Of a stretch of 64,000 bases of DNA, positions 28,797 through 37,960 are shown piece by piece; the stretch's first letter is position 1; every line of letters begins with the position of its first letter. Source of the DNA: Psychrosphaera sp. Lineage in GTDB: Bacteria; Pseudomonadota; Gammaproteobacteria; Enterobacterales; Alteromonadaceae. Below the pieces are notes generated by a model, which had not been told where the DNA came from, made no database searches, and saw nothing but the letters and a program-made list of their open reading frames with translations. The translations under genes and the position numbers were made by a program. The DNA lies in the NCBI GenBank assembly GCA_028098005.1, contig JAOHFM010000002.1, positions 7,388-71,387 of the forward strand. Reading direction: 5' to 3'.

Positions 28797-30119
28797 ATGA
28801 GAAAGTCTTTTATCACAGCATCTATCGCGCTATTTTTCGCCAGCGTCACTATGCAAACTCAAGCGACAAACTTATTAGATGCTTACAAGGACGCGGTACA
28901 AAATGACCCACAAACTTTAAAAGCAAAGGCTAACTACGAAGCCGTATTGCAAACTGAAGAACAAGCGTTTGCACGTTTATTACCTAATCTTTCATTTTCT
29001 GCTGGTTATTCTTTAGGGAATAGTGAAGCCGTCAGCTCCACTACTGGTGACGTATACGACTACGACTCAAGTAATCTAAATTATGGCCTTACGCTTACAC
29101 AAACCATATTTAAAATGGGTGACTGGTACAATTTAGATGCGGCAGAAAAACGTGCATTACAAGCTCAAACAAGCCTAAACCTTGCTCAACAGACTTTGAT
29201 TCAACGAGTTGCACAAAGTTATTTCAACGTTTTAAAAGCACAGGACAACCTAGAGTTTTCTCAAGCTGAGAAAAAAGCAATTGAGCGTCAACTTGAACAA
29301 ACTAAAGAACGTTTTAAAGTTGGTTTAACGGCCATTACAGACGTTCACGAAGCTCAAGCTAATTATGACAACGCTGTTGCTACTGAAATTCGCAGCAAAA
29401 GTAACGTAGAAATTTCAAAAGAAACTCTACGTGAAATTACTGGCAAGTTTTACAATAACTTTAACCCACTAAACACTGAACGTTTTGAAGCTTCTTTACC
29501 TATGCCAAATGACGTACAACAGTGGGTTAAAAAAGCAGAACAAAACAATCTTGAATTAAAAGGCAAAGAGTTAGTTGTTGAAGCGGCTAAATTTGATATT
29601 AAACGTGCCGATGCTGGTCATTACCCAACATTAAACTTAACCGCTTCAGTAAGCACCAATGATGCAGGTAAAGACATTGACAGCCCAGCATTAAACTCGT
29701 CTTCAATTGGTTTAACGTTAAACGTACCAATTTATAGCGGCGGTGGTACAACAGCCGCGGTTAAACAAGCTCAAGCCAACTATGTGTTTGCTAGCGAAGA
29801 TCGTGAAGCAGCATATAGAGCTGCGGTTCGCAGTGTAAGAACATCATTTGCTGATGTTTCTTCACTAGTATCTACGCTTAAAGCATTAAATCAATCTGTT
29901 GTATCGGCAGAAAGTGCATTGCAAGCAACTCAAGCTGGTTTTGATGTAGGTACTCGTACTATTGTTGACGTACTTAACAGCACAAGAAACCTTTACAATG
30001 CAAAACGTAACTTAGCAACAAGCCGCTACGATTACATATTAGCAATGCTTACTCTTAGACAAGCATCTGGTGAATTAAATGGCAAAGACTTAGCCGCGGT
30101 AAATAGCGGCCTTAAGTAA
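28797..30119 (+). CDS. tolC: TolC family outer-membrane channel
   Basis: TolC forms the trimeric outer-membrane duct used by efflux pumps and type I secretion. The 440-residue protein has a signal peptide (MRKSFITASIALFFASVTMQ..., cleavage near TQA), then two structural repeats each with a long helical hairpin and beta-barrel strands. Typical stretches are NLLDAYKDAVQNDPQ, LPNLSFSAGYSLG, QRVAQSYFNVLKAQ, and GTRTIVDVLNSTRNLYNAKR. It may serve the ABC exporter encoded at 15627-20224, but that is inference. A terminator follows. Confidence 0.95.
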   Translation: MRKSFITASIALFFASVTMQTQATNLLDAYKDAVQNDPQTLKAKANYEAVLQTEEQAFARLLPNLSFSAGYSLGNSEAVSSTTGDVYDYDSSNLNYGLTLTQTIFKMGDWYNLDAAEKRALQAQTSLNLAQQTLIQRVAQSYFNVLKAQDNLEFSQAEKKAIERQLEQTKERFKVGLTAITDVHEAQANYDNAVATEIRSKSNVEISKETLREITGKFYNNFNPLNTERFEASLPMPNDVQQWVKKAEQNNLELKGKELVVEAAKFDIKRADAGHYPTLNLTASVSTNDAGKDIDSPALNSSSIGLTLNVPIYSGGGTTAAVKQAQANYVFASEDREAAYRAAVRSVRTSFADVSSLVSTLKALNQSVVSAESALQATQAGFDVGTRTIVDVLNSTRNLYNAKRNLATSRYDYILAMLTLRQASGELNGKDLAAVNSGLK

Positions 30120-30150
30120 AAAGCCAGTAAACATAACTAGCTAATTGTAT

Positions 30151-30176
30151 AAACGGAGCATTTGCTCCGTTTTTTA
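30151..30176 (+). terminator. Rho-independent terminator after tolC
   Basis: AAACGGAGCA (30151-30160) pairs with TGCTCCGTTT (30163-30172), followed by more T. It separates tolC from the acyltransferase gene. Confidence 0.9.
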
Positions 30177-30272
30177 TGCCTAACTGAAATGACCAGAAAG
30201 GGATATCAATAAGCACTTACTATACGTTAGAATAGAAAGCAGATAATTTGTTCCCTATCGTGAGACTTCGTT

Positions 30273-31223
30273 TTGAGTAAATCAGAATCAAAAAGTACAT
30301 TTATTGCCCCCACCTTTTCTTGGCGTTTTTTTCACCCTAAGTTTTGGCTGACTTGGCTTTTAGTTATTATTCTCTATTCACTAAGCTGGTTACCTTACCG
30401 ATTACAACTTGCCATGGGCAGAGGTATAGGCCGGCTATTATTGTCTGTATTAAAAAAAAGAAAACGGATTGCAACAAAGAATATTCAGCTATGTTTTCCT
30501 GATATGTCAAAAAAGGAAGTTGATCAGTTAGTTAAAGTCAACTTTGAAAACGCCGGAATTGCACTTTTTGAAAGTGGTATAGCTTGGTGGTGGCCTAGCT
30601 GGCGAGCAAACCCAATTTGTCAGGTGAAAGGTCAAGAACATATAGACGCTGCAGTACAAGAAGGTAAAGGCATTTTCTTGTTGTTTTTTCATATATTACC
30701 ATTAGAAATGATGGCTCGTGTACTTGGGGAGAACGGCTACCCGTGTGTAGGGTTTTACCGTCCACACAATAATAAGTTGTTAGAGTGGGTGCAGTACAGA
30801 GGTCGCTGTCGCTCAAACCGTTATATGATTGGAAAAAGAGACGTAAAAGGTTTGCTAAAGGCTCTATCAAATGGTGAAATCACTGTTTATTTACCTGATC
30901 ATGACTACGGCCCAAAACGCAGTGTATTTGCACCGTTTTTTGCCGTTGACAACGCCGCTACAACAACTGGCACCGAGATTTTTGCTAGTCACAAGAACGC
31001 TGCCACTATCCCAACAAAGTTAAAAAGATTACCCGATAATTCTGGTTATGAGATTGAATTTTTACCGCCTTTAGTTGATTATCCCAGTAAAGACTCACTT
31101 GAAAATGCGATAAAAATAAACAAGTGGGTAGAAGAAGCGGTATTAGATAATATGGAACAGTACATGTGGGTTCACCGCAGGTTTAAAACAAGACCAGCAG
31201 ACGAGCCTGAGTCGTTATATTAA
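30273..31223 (+). CDS. lpxL: Lipid A late acyltransferase (LpxL/HtrB family)
   Basis: The enzyme adds a secondary acyl chain to Kdo-lipid A at the inner membrane. The 316-residue protein has an N-terminal helix (about 25-42), the HxxxxE catalytic motif in FFHILPLEMM, and the later substrate stretch VYLPDHDYGPKRSVFAPFF. The C-terminal YMWVHRRFKTRP is the standard family ending. The start is TTG at 30273 (MSKSESKS), the only start that keeps the N-terminus. LpxM or LpxP roles cannot be excluded. A TcpQ-domain gene begins ten bases downstream. Confidence 0.88.
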   Translation: MSKSESKSTFIAPTFSWRFFHPKFWLTWLLVIILYSLSWLPYRLQLAMGRGIGRLLLSVLKKRKRIATKNIQLCFPDMSKKEVDQLVKVNFENAGIALFESGIAWWWPSWRANPICQVKGQEHIDAAVQEGKGIFLLFFHILPLEMMARVLGENGYPCVGFYRPHNNKLLEWVQYRGRCRSNRYMIGKRDVKGLLKALSNGEITVYLPDHDYGPKRSVFAPFFAVDNAATTTGTEIFASHKNAATIPTKLKRLPDNSGYEIEFLPPLVDYPSKDSLENAIKINKWVEEAVLDNMEQYMWVHRRFKTRPADEPESLY

Positions 31224-31233
31224 AGAGGGACTT

Positions 31234-31836
31234 ATGAGCAAAAACAAAATAGGTACAAAAAGAAAGCAATCGGGCAAAATAGGTAAAATTGTAGCGCCAA
31301 TTGTTTTTATCTTAATTATTGTTGGGTTTGTCTACTGGGGCAGTGACGAAAGCAACAAAACAAGCGAAAACCCAGTAGCTAAAGGTGTTGCTAAGTTTTA
31401 TGCTGAAGTACGACAGGCAATGAAGCCAGGCGCTGAACGACTAAATGACTACACCATCAAGCTTCCTGAGCCTGAACAGTCGATGGGAGAACAATTAGCA
31501 TCACGTGATGGTACCGTTGATCCAGCTAAAGAGTTTTGGCAAGGGCCGAAGAAAAAGCGCTCTTTTAAGCAAAATGACACTTTGAAAACCGCACTACAAA
31601 ACTATGCAAATGCTGAAGGTATGGAATTAATTTGGGATCTACAATACGACTACATTGTGAAAGAGCACTTTGCTGAAAGTAGTGATTTGAAAACGCTGGT
31701 GAATAAAATATCTTCGGTTGTAAATGGTGACTATAGTGGTCAGGTAAAAACATACTTTTGTAAAGACGCTAATGCGCTAGTTATCACCGACAAAACCGAT
31801 AAATACATTTCAAAAAATTGTGAGCCCACTCGATAA
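31234..31836 (+). CDS. Membrane protein with TcpQ-like C-terminal domain
   Basis: The 200-residue protein has a basic N-terminus and one membrane helix at about 20-38. A short Pro-rich spacer precedes a C-terminal domain of about 90 residues: SFKQNDTLKTALQNYANAEG, LIWDLQYDYIVK and NALVITDK. This resembles the TcpQ C-terminal domain first seen in the toxin-coregulated pilus apparatus, which in turn resembles secretin and TonB-linked domains. No pilus genes are nearby. It lies ten bases after the acyltransferase, suggesting one transcript. Its function is unknown. Confidence 0.72.
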   Translation: MSKNKIGTKRKQSGKIGKIVAPIVFILIIVGFVYWGSDESNKTSENPVAKGVAKFYAEVRQAMKPGAERLNDYTIKLPEPEQSMGEQLASRDGTVDPAKEFWQGPKKKRSFKQNDTLKTALQNYANAEGMELIWDLQYDYIVKEHFAESSDLKTLVNKISSVVNGDYSGQVKTYFCKDANALVITDKTDKYISKNCEPTR

Positions 31837-31870
31837 AAACCCAACAAAAGTTGGGTCTTAAGGAAAAAAT

Positions 31871-33508
31871 ATGTTTTTTAAAAGTGCTAAATTAAATTTA
31901 ACGCTTTCTTTCTCTATGGTTGCTTTGCTATTACAAGGCTGTTCAGGTAGCGACTCAGACAAAACAACTAATATTGCACCTAATACTGCGTCTATTTCTG
32001 GCTCTATTAATGGCTTAGCCGGTCAGGTAACCGTAAGTCTAAACGGCAATGAACAAACGTTCACAACGAATGGTGATTTTACTTTTAGCACTAGAGTTAC
32101 GCTAGATGAAAGCTACAATGTGACCTTAGTTTCCCAACCTACAGGCCTAAACTGTAATATTGCTAATGCAAACGGTACCGTTACTGGCAATGTTTCTAAT
32201 ATCGACATAACGTGTTCTGGTTTAGAAGGCACCGCATATAGCTTAAACAACTTAGGTTTTTCGGCACAAGCGCCCTCTGTTTTAACTTTTGCTTTCCATT
32301 TAGTAGACAGGTTTACAGGTAAAGCTGTGGAGGCTTTAACCACATCAAATGTAAAAGATTATTTGCGTGTGACGGAAAATGACCTTCCGGTTTCAACATC
32401 TGAGTCATTTTTAGAAGTAGATCCGTTAGTTGGCTTAGATTCAATCTATACCACCGTTTTCGCTATCGACATTAGTGCATCTCTGACCGAAGACGACTTG
32501 AATGAGGTCATTTCTAGCATTAAAGGAAGTATATCCGATTCAAATGGCGACTCACTATTGGCGCCAAATCAACGTATTAGCATTTATACATTTGATAGTA
32601 ATGTGCAATTAGTGGTTGAAAATGACAGAGATATTGACAGCATTCTTACTGCTTTAAACTCTATTTCTGTAGGAGGCAACAGTACCAACTTATTTGGCGG
32701 CATAAAACAAAGCGCCGAAAGTTGGGAAAATGAAATTTCCACTGAGCTGGTGAGTTATGGCAGTCTTGTTTTATTTACCGATGGTAATGACAGCTCAGGG
32801 CTAGTATCTAAAGAAAACGCGTTAGCTTCTGTTGCCAGTAAAGACATTTACTTTATTGTTCTAGGAGAAGAGTCTAATACTCAGACATTAGCGGAATTCA
32901 CACCTGAGTCAAACATATTTAAGATTGAAGATTTTAATCAGTTAACTACCGTATTGAGTTCTACTCTCGATTTCGCTAAAAGCTATGAAAATGGCTTATA
33001 TATCCTAAGCTATGCAACTCCTAAACGAGCAGGTAGCCATGAATTAACCATTGCCGCAAATGATGACTTTGATTGCCAAACTAGCGTTAATGATACCGAA
33101 GCTCAGCAAATTTCAGACACTGGAAATATCAAAGACTGCGTGGATGAAGTGAGTCATACCTTTGATGCCAGTGGCTACACAGACATAGCTCCTGAACTTG
33201 AGTTAACCGGCGTATCTACTAGTCTGGCTCCTTCTGTAGATTGGCAAGCAAGAGTACGTTGGACAAACTCTACATCAGATTTAGATTGGCAAGTGGAAAG
33301 CTGTGTCGGCAATATTTCGGTTAACGTAAGCGAAGATAAAAAAACCGCAACCTTTACAAGGGCTAGCGATGACTTCAGTATGATTTATATTGAAGTTACT
33401 GATTTGAATACTTTAGTTACTCAGAATGGATACTTAAAAATGTCTGACAACGAAAGTGATATTCAAAAAGCTAAAAACCAACGCGATAGTGAGTTATGTA
33501 ATCGCTAG
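31871..33508 (+). CDS. VWA-domain lipoprotein
   Basis: The 545-residue protein has a lipoprotein signal peptide (lipobox LLLQGC), then a domain of about 90 residues with a beta-sandwich look (SINGLAGQVTVSLNG, YNVTLVSQPTGLNC, TGNVSNIDITCSG), a pattern I associate with marine bacterial surface lipoproteins. A von Willebrand A domain follows (about 190-370) with the MIDAS motif AIDISASLT and LFTDGNDSSG. The C-terminal 170 residues are unassigned. It would bind a divalent metal and a partner protein at the outer membrane. A short hairpin lies between it and the previous gene. Its end overlaps the convergent TANGO2-like gene by 15 bases. Confidence 0.75.
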   Translation: MFFKSAKLNLTLSFSMVALLLQGCSGSDSDKTTNIAPNTASISGSINGLAGQVTVSLNGNEQTFTTNGDFTFSTRVTLDESYNVTLVSQPTGLNCNIANANGTVTGNVSNIDITCSGLEGTAYSLNNLGFSAQAPSVLTFAFHLVDRFTGKAVEALTTSNVKDYLRVTENDLPVSTSESFLEVDPLVGLDSIYTTVFAIDISASLTEDDLNEVISSIKGSISDSNGDSLLAPNQRISIYTFDSNVQLVVENDRDIDSILTALNSISVGGNSTNLFGGIKQSAESWENEISTELVSYGSLVLFTDGNDSSGLVSKENALASVASKDIYFIVLGEESNTQTLAEFTPESNIFKIEDFNQLTTVLSSTLDFAKSYENGLYILSYATPKRAGSHELTIAANDDFDCQTSVNDTEAQQISDTGNIKDCVDEVSHTFDASGYTDIAPELELTGVSTSLAPSVDWQARVRWTNSTSDLDWQVESCVGNISVNVSEDKKTATFTRASDDFSMIYIEVTDLNTLVTQNGYLKMSDNESDIQKAKNQRDSELCNR

Positions 33509-34216
33509 TGTTTTTGAAATAGGTTTGGCTAGGTTTGCTTCACAAGGTTGACCTGGCCAATACTTCACCTCTACACTTTTAGGTGTAATTTCAATTACCG
33601 TCATAGATTGACTGCAAGCTTCTTGTCGGTGCATGCAGAAGCTATAAGCTCTATCATTCATCATAAGCGGCTCATGTGAACGGTGTAAGTTGACGATATC
33701 TGACAACGAGTTAATAACCTGTCTATTAGCAAACTCTGTACGCAATCTTTTTATACTTTGAACTTCAGGGTGACCCGACGAATATAGTTGCTCAGGTGAC
33801 GACTGACTGCTTGATAAGTGAGTGCCGTCATAATGCCAAAGCCGTTGACTATTTAAACTAATGATTGAAAGGTAAAAGGGCTGACTGTGCTTTAAAGGCC
33901 AGTTCCTCAATGTACTATCAATTTCACTCTGTGAGCTGCTCTCCGCTAACTTTTGAATTAATAGACCTCTAGATACCAACTGGACACTGACGGGCTTCAC
34001 TTTGCCCTGATAGTCATTTAACAAGCAAAACACAATGCCTTTATTATTGGCTGCTATCCAACTGCCTTTGCCAACTGGATCCACCGGCATTAAATACTCT
34101 ACTCCAGCTTTTGAAAAGCGCTGTGGTGGAAGTGCTTTCGCTCTCAATACAGATTCATCTCGTGTAAAAACAAGGCCAATACTGGTATTAAAATTACGCC
34201 AATTTAGACTGCACAT
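33494..34216 (-). CDS. NRDE/TANGO2 family protein
   Basis: The ATG at 34216 is chosen because it gives MCSLNWRN..., with cysteine directly after methionine as expected for this Ntn-hydrolase-like family. The 240-residue product shows FTRDESVLRAKALPPQRF, a variant of the NRDE signature, and PVDPVGKGSWIAANNKGIVFCLLND. TANGO2-type proteins are linked to heme and membrane organisation in eukaryotes; the bacterial role is not settled. Its start overlaps the end of the DinB-like gene by 23 bases, and its end overlaps the VWA gene. Confidence 0.8.
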   Translation of the reverse strand: MCSLNWRNFNTSIGLVFTRDESVLRAKALPPQRFSKAGVEYLMPVDPVGKGSWIAANNKGIVFCLLNDYQGKVKPVSVQLVSRGLLIQKLAESSSQSEIDSTLRNWPLKHSQPFYLSIISLNSQRLWHYDGTHLSSSQSSPEQLYSSGHPEVQSIKRLRTEFANRQVINSLSDIVNLHRSHEPLMMNDRAYSFCMHRQEACSQSMTVIEITPKSVEVKYWPGQPCEANLAKPISKTLAIT

Positions 34217-34712
34217 TGGACTCAAATACTCTTGTGGATGCGGCTTTGCCAAATGAGTCATCTAATTTAAGACCCATAGCGGCAGATAGCAATTTAATAA
34301 TGGCCATATGGTGGGTTGTATGACTGTACAAAAATACCAACTCTCTAGCCAACGAACTGCTCACTTTCGGTGAACGAGCCTCTGTGTTTGTCGCACATAT
34401 AACCGAAACTTCAGCGTCAGCGTTTACGTCCGCCAATAATGCCGTTATTAATCCAATATGATATTTAGCGTTAGATACCGACGTTTCAATAGTCAAATCA
34501 CGCTTACGTGCATCGTAGTTGATATTAGAAATACCGGTTAGGACGGATTGATAGTGCTCAATAATATGTCGAACATGAGCGCCGAGCGATGAACCGTGAT
34601 CTTGGGTGGAGTTTAAGTATTGAATGGGATCTAGTGACTCTAAAAAATCAAATAATTGATTTAAAACTTGAGTATTGTCTTTGGCTATTTGCTGTATTGA
34701 ATCCATAGGCAT
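34194..34712 (-). CDS. DinB-like four-helix metal protein
   Basis: The 172-residue helical protein has histidines where DinB-superfamily proteins bind metal: AHVRHIIEHY near residue 45-55 and SHTTHHMAIIKLL near 130. DinB-like proteins in other bacteria are thiol-dependent transferases or of unknown function. This one is not the DNA polymerase IV gene of the same name. It lies just upstream of, and overlaps by 23 bases, the TANGO2-like gene, so the two may act together. Confidence 0.75.
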   Translation of the reverse strand: MPMDSIQQIAKDNTQVLNQLFDFLESLDPIQYLNSTQDHGSSLGAHVRHIIEHYQSVLTGISNINYDARKRDLTIETSVSNAKYHIGLITALLADVNADAEVSVICATNTEARSPKVSSSLARELVFLYSHTTHHMAIIKLLSAAMGLKLDDSFGKAASTRVFESNVQSKLA

Positions 34713-34802
34713 CCATAATTAGTTTACTGGATCATTAGAACTTAAAAACAGCCTTTAAATTTCATTAGCGCTAAACCTTTTTTGTTCAACGCCATAAATT
34801 TG

Positions 34803-35282
34803 TTATCTACCAGCGTGCTTCATGAGTCGCTCTTTCTGTCGGCCCCAGTCTCTATCTTTAATATCTGAACGTTTATCTTGACTGTGTTTACCTTTTGCTA
34901 AGTGGAATTCAACTTTAACCCAGCTTTTTTTCCAGTACATAGCGGTAGCAATCAGCGTATAGCCTTGACGTTCTACTGCACCTACTAGTTCCATAATTTC
35001 GCGCTTTTTCAGTAACAGTTTTCGATACCGAGTCGGTTCGCAAACTACGTGACTTGACGCTTGATTTAGAGGCTGAATTTCAGCGTTCAATAAAAACACT
35101 TCGCCATCTTTTAAAAAGACGTACGTATCCGAAATATTTACTTTACCTTCACGGATACTTTTTACTTCCCACCCTTGCAACTCAACGCCAGCTTCAAACT
35201 TTTTATCGAGCTGATATTCGTGGCGCGCTTTTTTATTCAATGCAATTGTATTAGATGGTGTTTTTGGTTTTTTCTTAGCCAT
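34803..35282 (-). CDS. smpB: SsrA-binding protein SmpB
   Basis: SmpB binds tmRNA and delivers it to stalled ribosomes for trans-translation. The 159-residue protein has the family pattern [43 protein letters not shown] and the basic C-terminal tail [23 protein letters not shown]. The tmRNA gene is not in the window. It diverges from ratA, the standard gammaproteobacterial arrangement. Confidence 0.96.
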   Translation of the reverse strand: MAKKKPKTPSNTIALNKKARHEYQLDKKFEAGVELQGWEVKSIREGKVNISDTYVFLKDGEVFLLNAEIQPLNQASSHVVCEPTRYRKLLLKKREIMELVGAVERQGYTLIATAMYWKKSWVKVEFHLAKGKHSQDKRSDIKDRDWGRQKERLMKHAGR

Positions 35283-35391
35283 AATTACTTCTTTGTTAGT
35301 TCTCCATCGATTATAACCATTTATACGTTATTTTCTATGTAAGTTTGTTAGAATAAGTTTTATTGAGTGTTAAAAACGATAAGTAGGGTCC

Positions 35392-35823
35392 ATGCCAAAG
35401 CTTTCACGCAGCGCGTTAGTCATGTATAGCTGCGATCAAATGTATAAATTAGTTAACGATATTGAGGCTTATCCGCAGTTTATTCCTAATTGTGCTGATG
35501 CAACTTGTAAAGTATTGTCGAGTACAGAACTTGAAGGTTCCTTGTTAATCAACAAAGCTGGTATCAGTAAATGGTTCACCACTAAAAATGAACTGGTATC
35601 TAACCGGGTAATAAACATGACATTAGTCAACGGTCCTTTCAAGTATTTAACGGGCAGTTGGACCTTTACTGAACTCGATTCAAACGCCTGTAAAGTTGAG
35701 CTTGAATTAGACTTTGAGTTTTCTTCAAAAATGATTGAGCTTGCCTTTGGTAAAATCTTTACGCATGTAACAACGAGTATGGTCACCGCCTTCACACAAA
35801 GAGCAAAACAAGTTTATGTCTGA
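35392..35823 (+). CDS. ratA: RatA/COQ10-like START-domain protein
   Basis: The 143-residue protein matches the polyketide-cyclase/START fold: MPKLSRSALVMYSCDQMYKLVNDIEAYPQFIP and the C-terminal KIFTHVTTSMVTAFTQRAK. The eukaryotic relative Coq10 binds ubiquinone. E. coli RatA was reported to inhibit 70S association, while other work favours a ubiquinone role. AAGTAGGG lies before the ATG. It overlaps rnfH by eight bases. Confidence 0.9.
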   Translation: MPKLSRSALVMYSCDQMYKLVNDIEAYPQFIPNCADATCKVLSSTELEGSLLINKAGISKWFTTKNELVSNRVINMTLVNGPFKYLTGSWTFTELDSNACKVELELDFEFSSKMIELAFGKIFTHVTTSMVTAFTQRAKQVYV

Positions 35824-36163
35824 AAACATTACTATTGAAGTGGCATACGCCCTTCCAGAAAAACAATCGCTATTGCAACTGCAAGTGCCTCCAGAGTCTA
35901 CTGTTGAACAGGCCATAGCTAAAAGTGGCATTATGACAAGTCACCCTGAAATTGATTTAACCGTACTAAAAGTTGGTATTTGGTCAAAGACTTGTAAACT
36001 TGATGCGGTTTTAAAAGACGGTGATCGAATTGAAATATATCGCCCTCTTATCGCAGACCCTAAAGAAGTCCGTAAGCGCCGAGCGGAAAAAGCCGTGCAA
36101 GAAGGCCGAGCTGACAAAGTTACAGGTGGAAGACCTAACCCTCGTAAAAAAGCCGAAGAGTAA
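35816..36163 (+). CDS. rnfH: RnfH-family ubiquitin-like protein
   Basis: The 115-residue protein has a beta-grasp core (ITIEVAYALPEKQSLLQLQVP... GDRIEIYRPLIADPKEVRKRRAEKA) shared by RnfH/RatB. The C-terminal tail is basic. Its ATG lies inside the last codons of ratA, so the two are coupled. Its cellular role is not well defined. A hairpin overlapping its stop codon ends transcription from both sides. Confidence 0.92.
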   Translation: MSENITIEVAYALPEKQSLLQLQVPPESTVEQAIAKSGIMTSHPEIDLTVLKVGIWSKTCKLDAVLKDGDRIEIYRPLIADPKEVRKRRAEKAVQEGRADKVTGGRPNPRKKAEE

Positions 36164-36173
36164 CTTCGGCTTT
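36145..36173. terminator. Bidirectional terminator between rnfH and bamE
   Basis: AAAGCCGAAG (36149-36158) pairs with CTTCGGCTTT (36164-36173) around AGTAA, overlapping the rnfH stop. The minus strand reads into six T, serving bamE. The plus strand has three T after the stem, so it is weaker for rnfH. Confidence 0.78.
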
Positions 36174-36197
36174 AGCTTATTCAGAATTTATTGAAAA

Positions 36198-36545
36198 CTA
36201 TTCAGAATCAAGAGGCGTATCAAAGTCTTCAGGCTTGTCGAAGTCGCCCGACACCTTAGTGACTCTATCACCATCAAAATGTACGACCATTTCTTTTCTA
36301 ACTAATTCATCGGTCTTGCCTACACGTCTTGTATAAACATAGTGCCAATCATCATCACGAAATGCATTGCTAACTACAGGTGTACCTAAAACAAATTTAA
36401 CCTGTTCTTTAGTCATATTAATACGAAGTTTATTAACATCTCGTTGGTTAAGGTAATTACCTTGAACAATATCGTATTTATAAACCCAACTGCTACAGCC
36501 TGATAGGAACCCTAGGGCTAATAAAACTAATAAAAATTGCTTCAT
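36198..36545 (-). CDS. bamE: Outer-membrane assembly lipoprotein BamE
   Basis: BamE is the small lipoprotein of the BAM complex that inserts outer-membrane proteins. The 115-residue product has a lipobox (LGFLSGCSS) and the conserved IVQGNYLNQRDVNKLRINMTKEQVKFVLGTP and DDWHYVYTRR stretches. It is convergent with rnfH, the usual neighbour in gammaproteobacteria. Confidence 0.94.
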   Translation of the reverse strand: MKQFLLVLLALGFLSGCSSWVYKYDIVQGNYLNQRDVNKLRINMTKEQVKFVLGTPVVSNAFRDDDWHYVYTRRVGKTDELVRKEMVVHFDGDRVTKVSGDFDKPEDFDTPLDSE

Positions 36546-36675
36546 GTGATTAATACTTCATAAAATTAATAGGTTGTTGCTATTGGAATCATCCTTTAGC
36601 AAAAAGTTCCGTCATACTAGCAGATAAATTTCTGTTAGGTAAGCCGGAACTATTGTGATTAGCCGCTAAAGTTGG

Positions 36676-37881
36676 CTACATAGATGCAGCGACAGCCTCG
36701 ACCTTTTTCCATACTCGCATAAAGTTGCCCGACAAGATTTTTTTAATTTCTTGCTCCGAATAACCTCGATCTAATAAACCTTGCACAAGATGAGGAAAAT
36801 AAGACACATCTTTAAGATCTCTAGGAAGTGAGTCACCTACACCATCAAAATCTGATCCTATGCCTACATGATCTATGCCCACTAAGTTTTTAACATGATC
36901 AATATGATCTAGTACCGTTTCTAACGACGCAAATGGATATGGCTTTAACTTACGATGCGCTTCAGCTATTTCATTGGCTTTAGGATCGCCCCATTTAACG
37001 CCCGCGGCTTCAAACTTCTTAGATAGCTCGTCTTGCCAATCTCGAGTCTCTTGTGACACAAAGCTAGATCCGAAGTTAATTTGAATGACACCGCCATTTT
37101 TAGCCAAGGCTTTAATCATTTTGTCATCCATATTACGCTCAAAGCCCGGAGTAAACTTACGCAAAGAGGAATGAGAGGCGATAGCTGGTGCTTTTGTGAT
37201 TTCCATTGCCTGGTAAAAAGCAGCGTCCGAAACGTGCGATATATCAACCATTACACCGAGTTTATTCATTTCAACAACAAGCTCTTTACCAAAAGGACTT
37301 AAGCCCTTCCAGTTCCTGCGCAGGTCGTAAGATGAATCAGAAATATGGTTTGAAAGTGAATGAGCTAAAGTGATGTAGCGGATACCGCGATCATAAAACA
37401 TCTTTAAATTATCTAGGCTACCAGCAACTGGACTGCCATTTTCCATCCCCATTGGAAGAGAAATTAGCCCTTTTTCAAAATGTTCTTCTACGTCTGACGT
37501 AGAATACGCCACTGCAAACTTATCTGGTGCTCTATTTGCAATCGCTTCTACTGAGTCAATAAGTTGATGTGCTAACTGCACTCCATAGTCTTTGCCCGGA
37601 GCTTCTAGTGTGGCCGGTAAATAAATAGACATAAATGGCGCATTCAGTCCGCCCTTTTTAGCTCTTGGATAATCAAAGTCGCCTTTTTCAGTTGCTACAG
37701 TAACGTCTTCCCAACGTTTATTAATTCGAAATGGAACGTCAATGTGGCTATCTACAATTATTGTATTTTGCGCTATGTCTTTCGCTTTTTGAGTCACCTC
37801 AATAGCATGAGCGTTATTAGAAGATGATAGGAATGACAGTGCTAATGCAGCTGTTATTGCAGTAAGAGTAAACGACTTCAT
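36676..37881 (-). CDS. Membrane dipeptidase (peptidase M19)
   Basis: This zinc dipeptidase has a signal peptide (MKSFTLTAITAALALSFL..., cleavage near AHA) and so acts outside the cytoplasm. Metal ligands are visible as HID (VDSHIDVPF), the glutamate in GMENGSP, HVSD, and SHSS, with HVGIGSDFDG near the C-terminus. Length is 401 residues, normal for the family. Renal-dipeptidase-type enzymes cleave dipeptides, some with D-amino acids. It stands alone, with no obvious operon partner. Confidence 0.9.
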   Translation of the reverse strand: MKSFTLTAITAALALSFLSSSNNAHAIEVTQKAKDIAQNTIIVDSHIDVPFRINKRWEDVTVATEKGDFDYPRAKKGGLNAPFMSIYLPATLEAPGKDYGVQLAHQLIDSVEAIANRAPDKFAVAYSTSDVEEHFEKGLISLPMGMENGSPVAGSLDNLKMFYDRGIRYITLAHSLSNHISDSSYDLRRNWKGLSPFGKELVVEMNKLGVMVDISHVSDAAFYQAMEITKAPAIASHSSLRKFTPGFERNMDDKMIKALAKNGGVIQINFGSSFVSQETRDWQDELSKKFEAAGVKWGDPKANEIAEAHRKLKPYPFASLETVLDHIDHVKNLVGIDHVGIGSDFDGVGDSLPRDLKDVSYFPHLVQGLLDRGYSEQEIKKILSGNFMRVWKKVEAVAASM

Positions 37882-37960
37882 GGAGTTCCCTTTTGTTTTT
37901 ATAGAGTCTAATTTTATTCATCATTTAAACACTTTTAAAAACGATATGGAACTATCTAAA

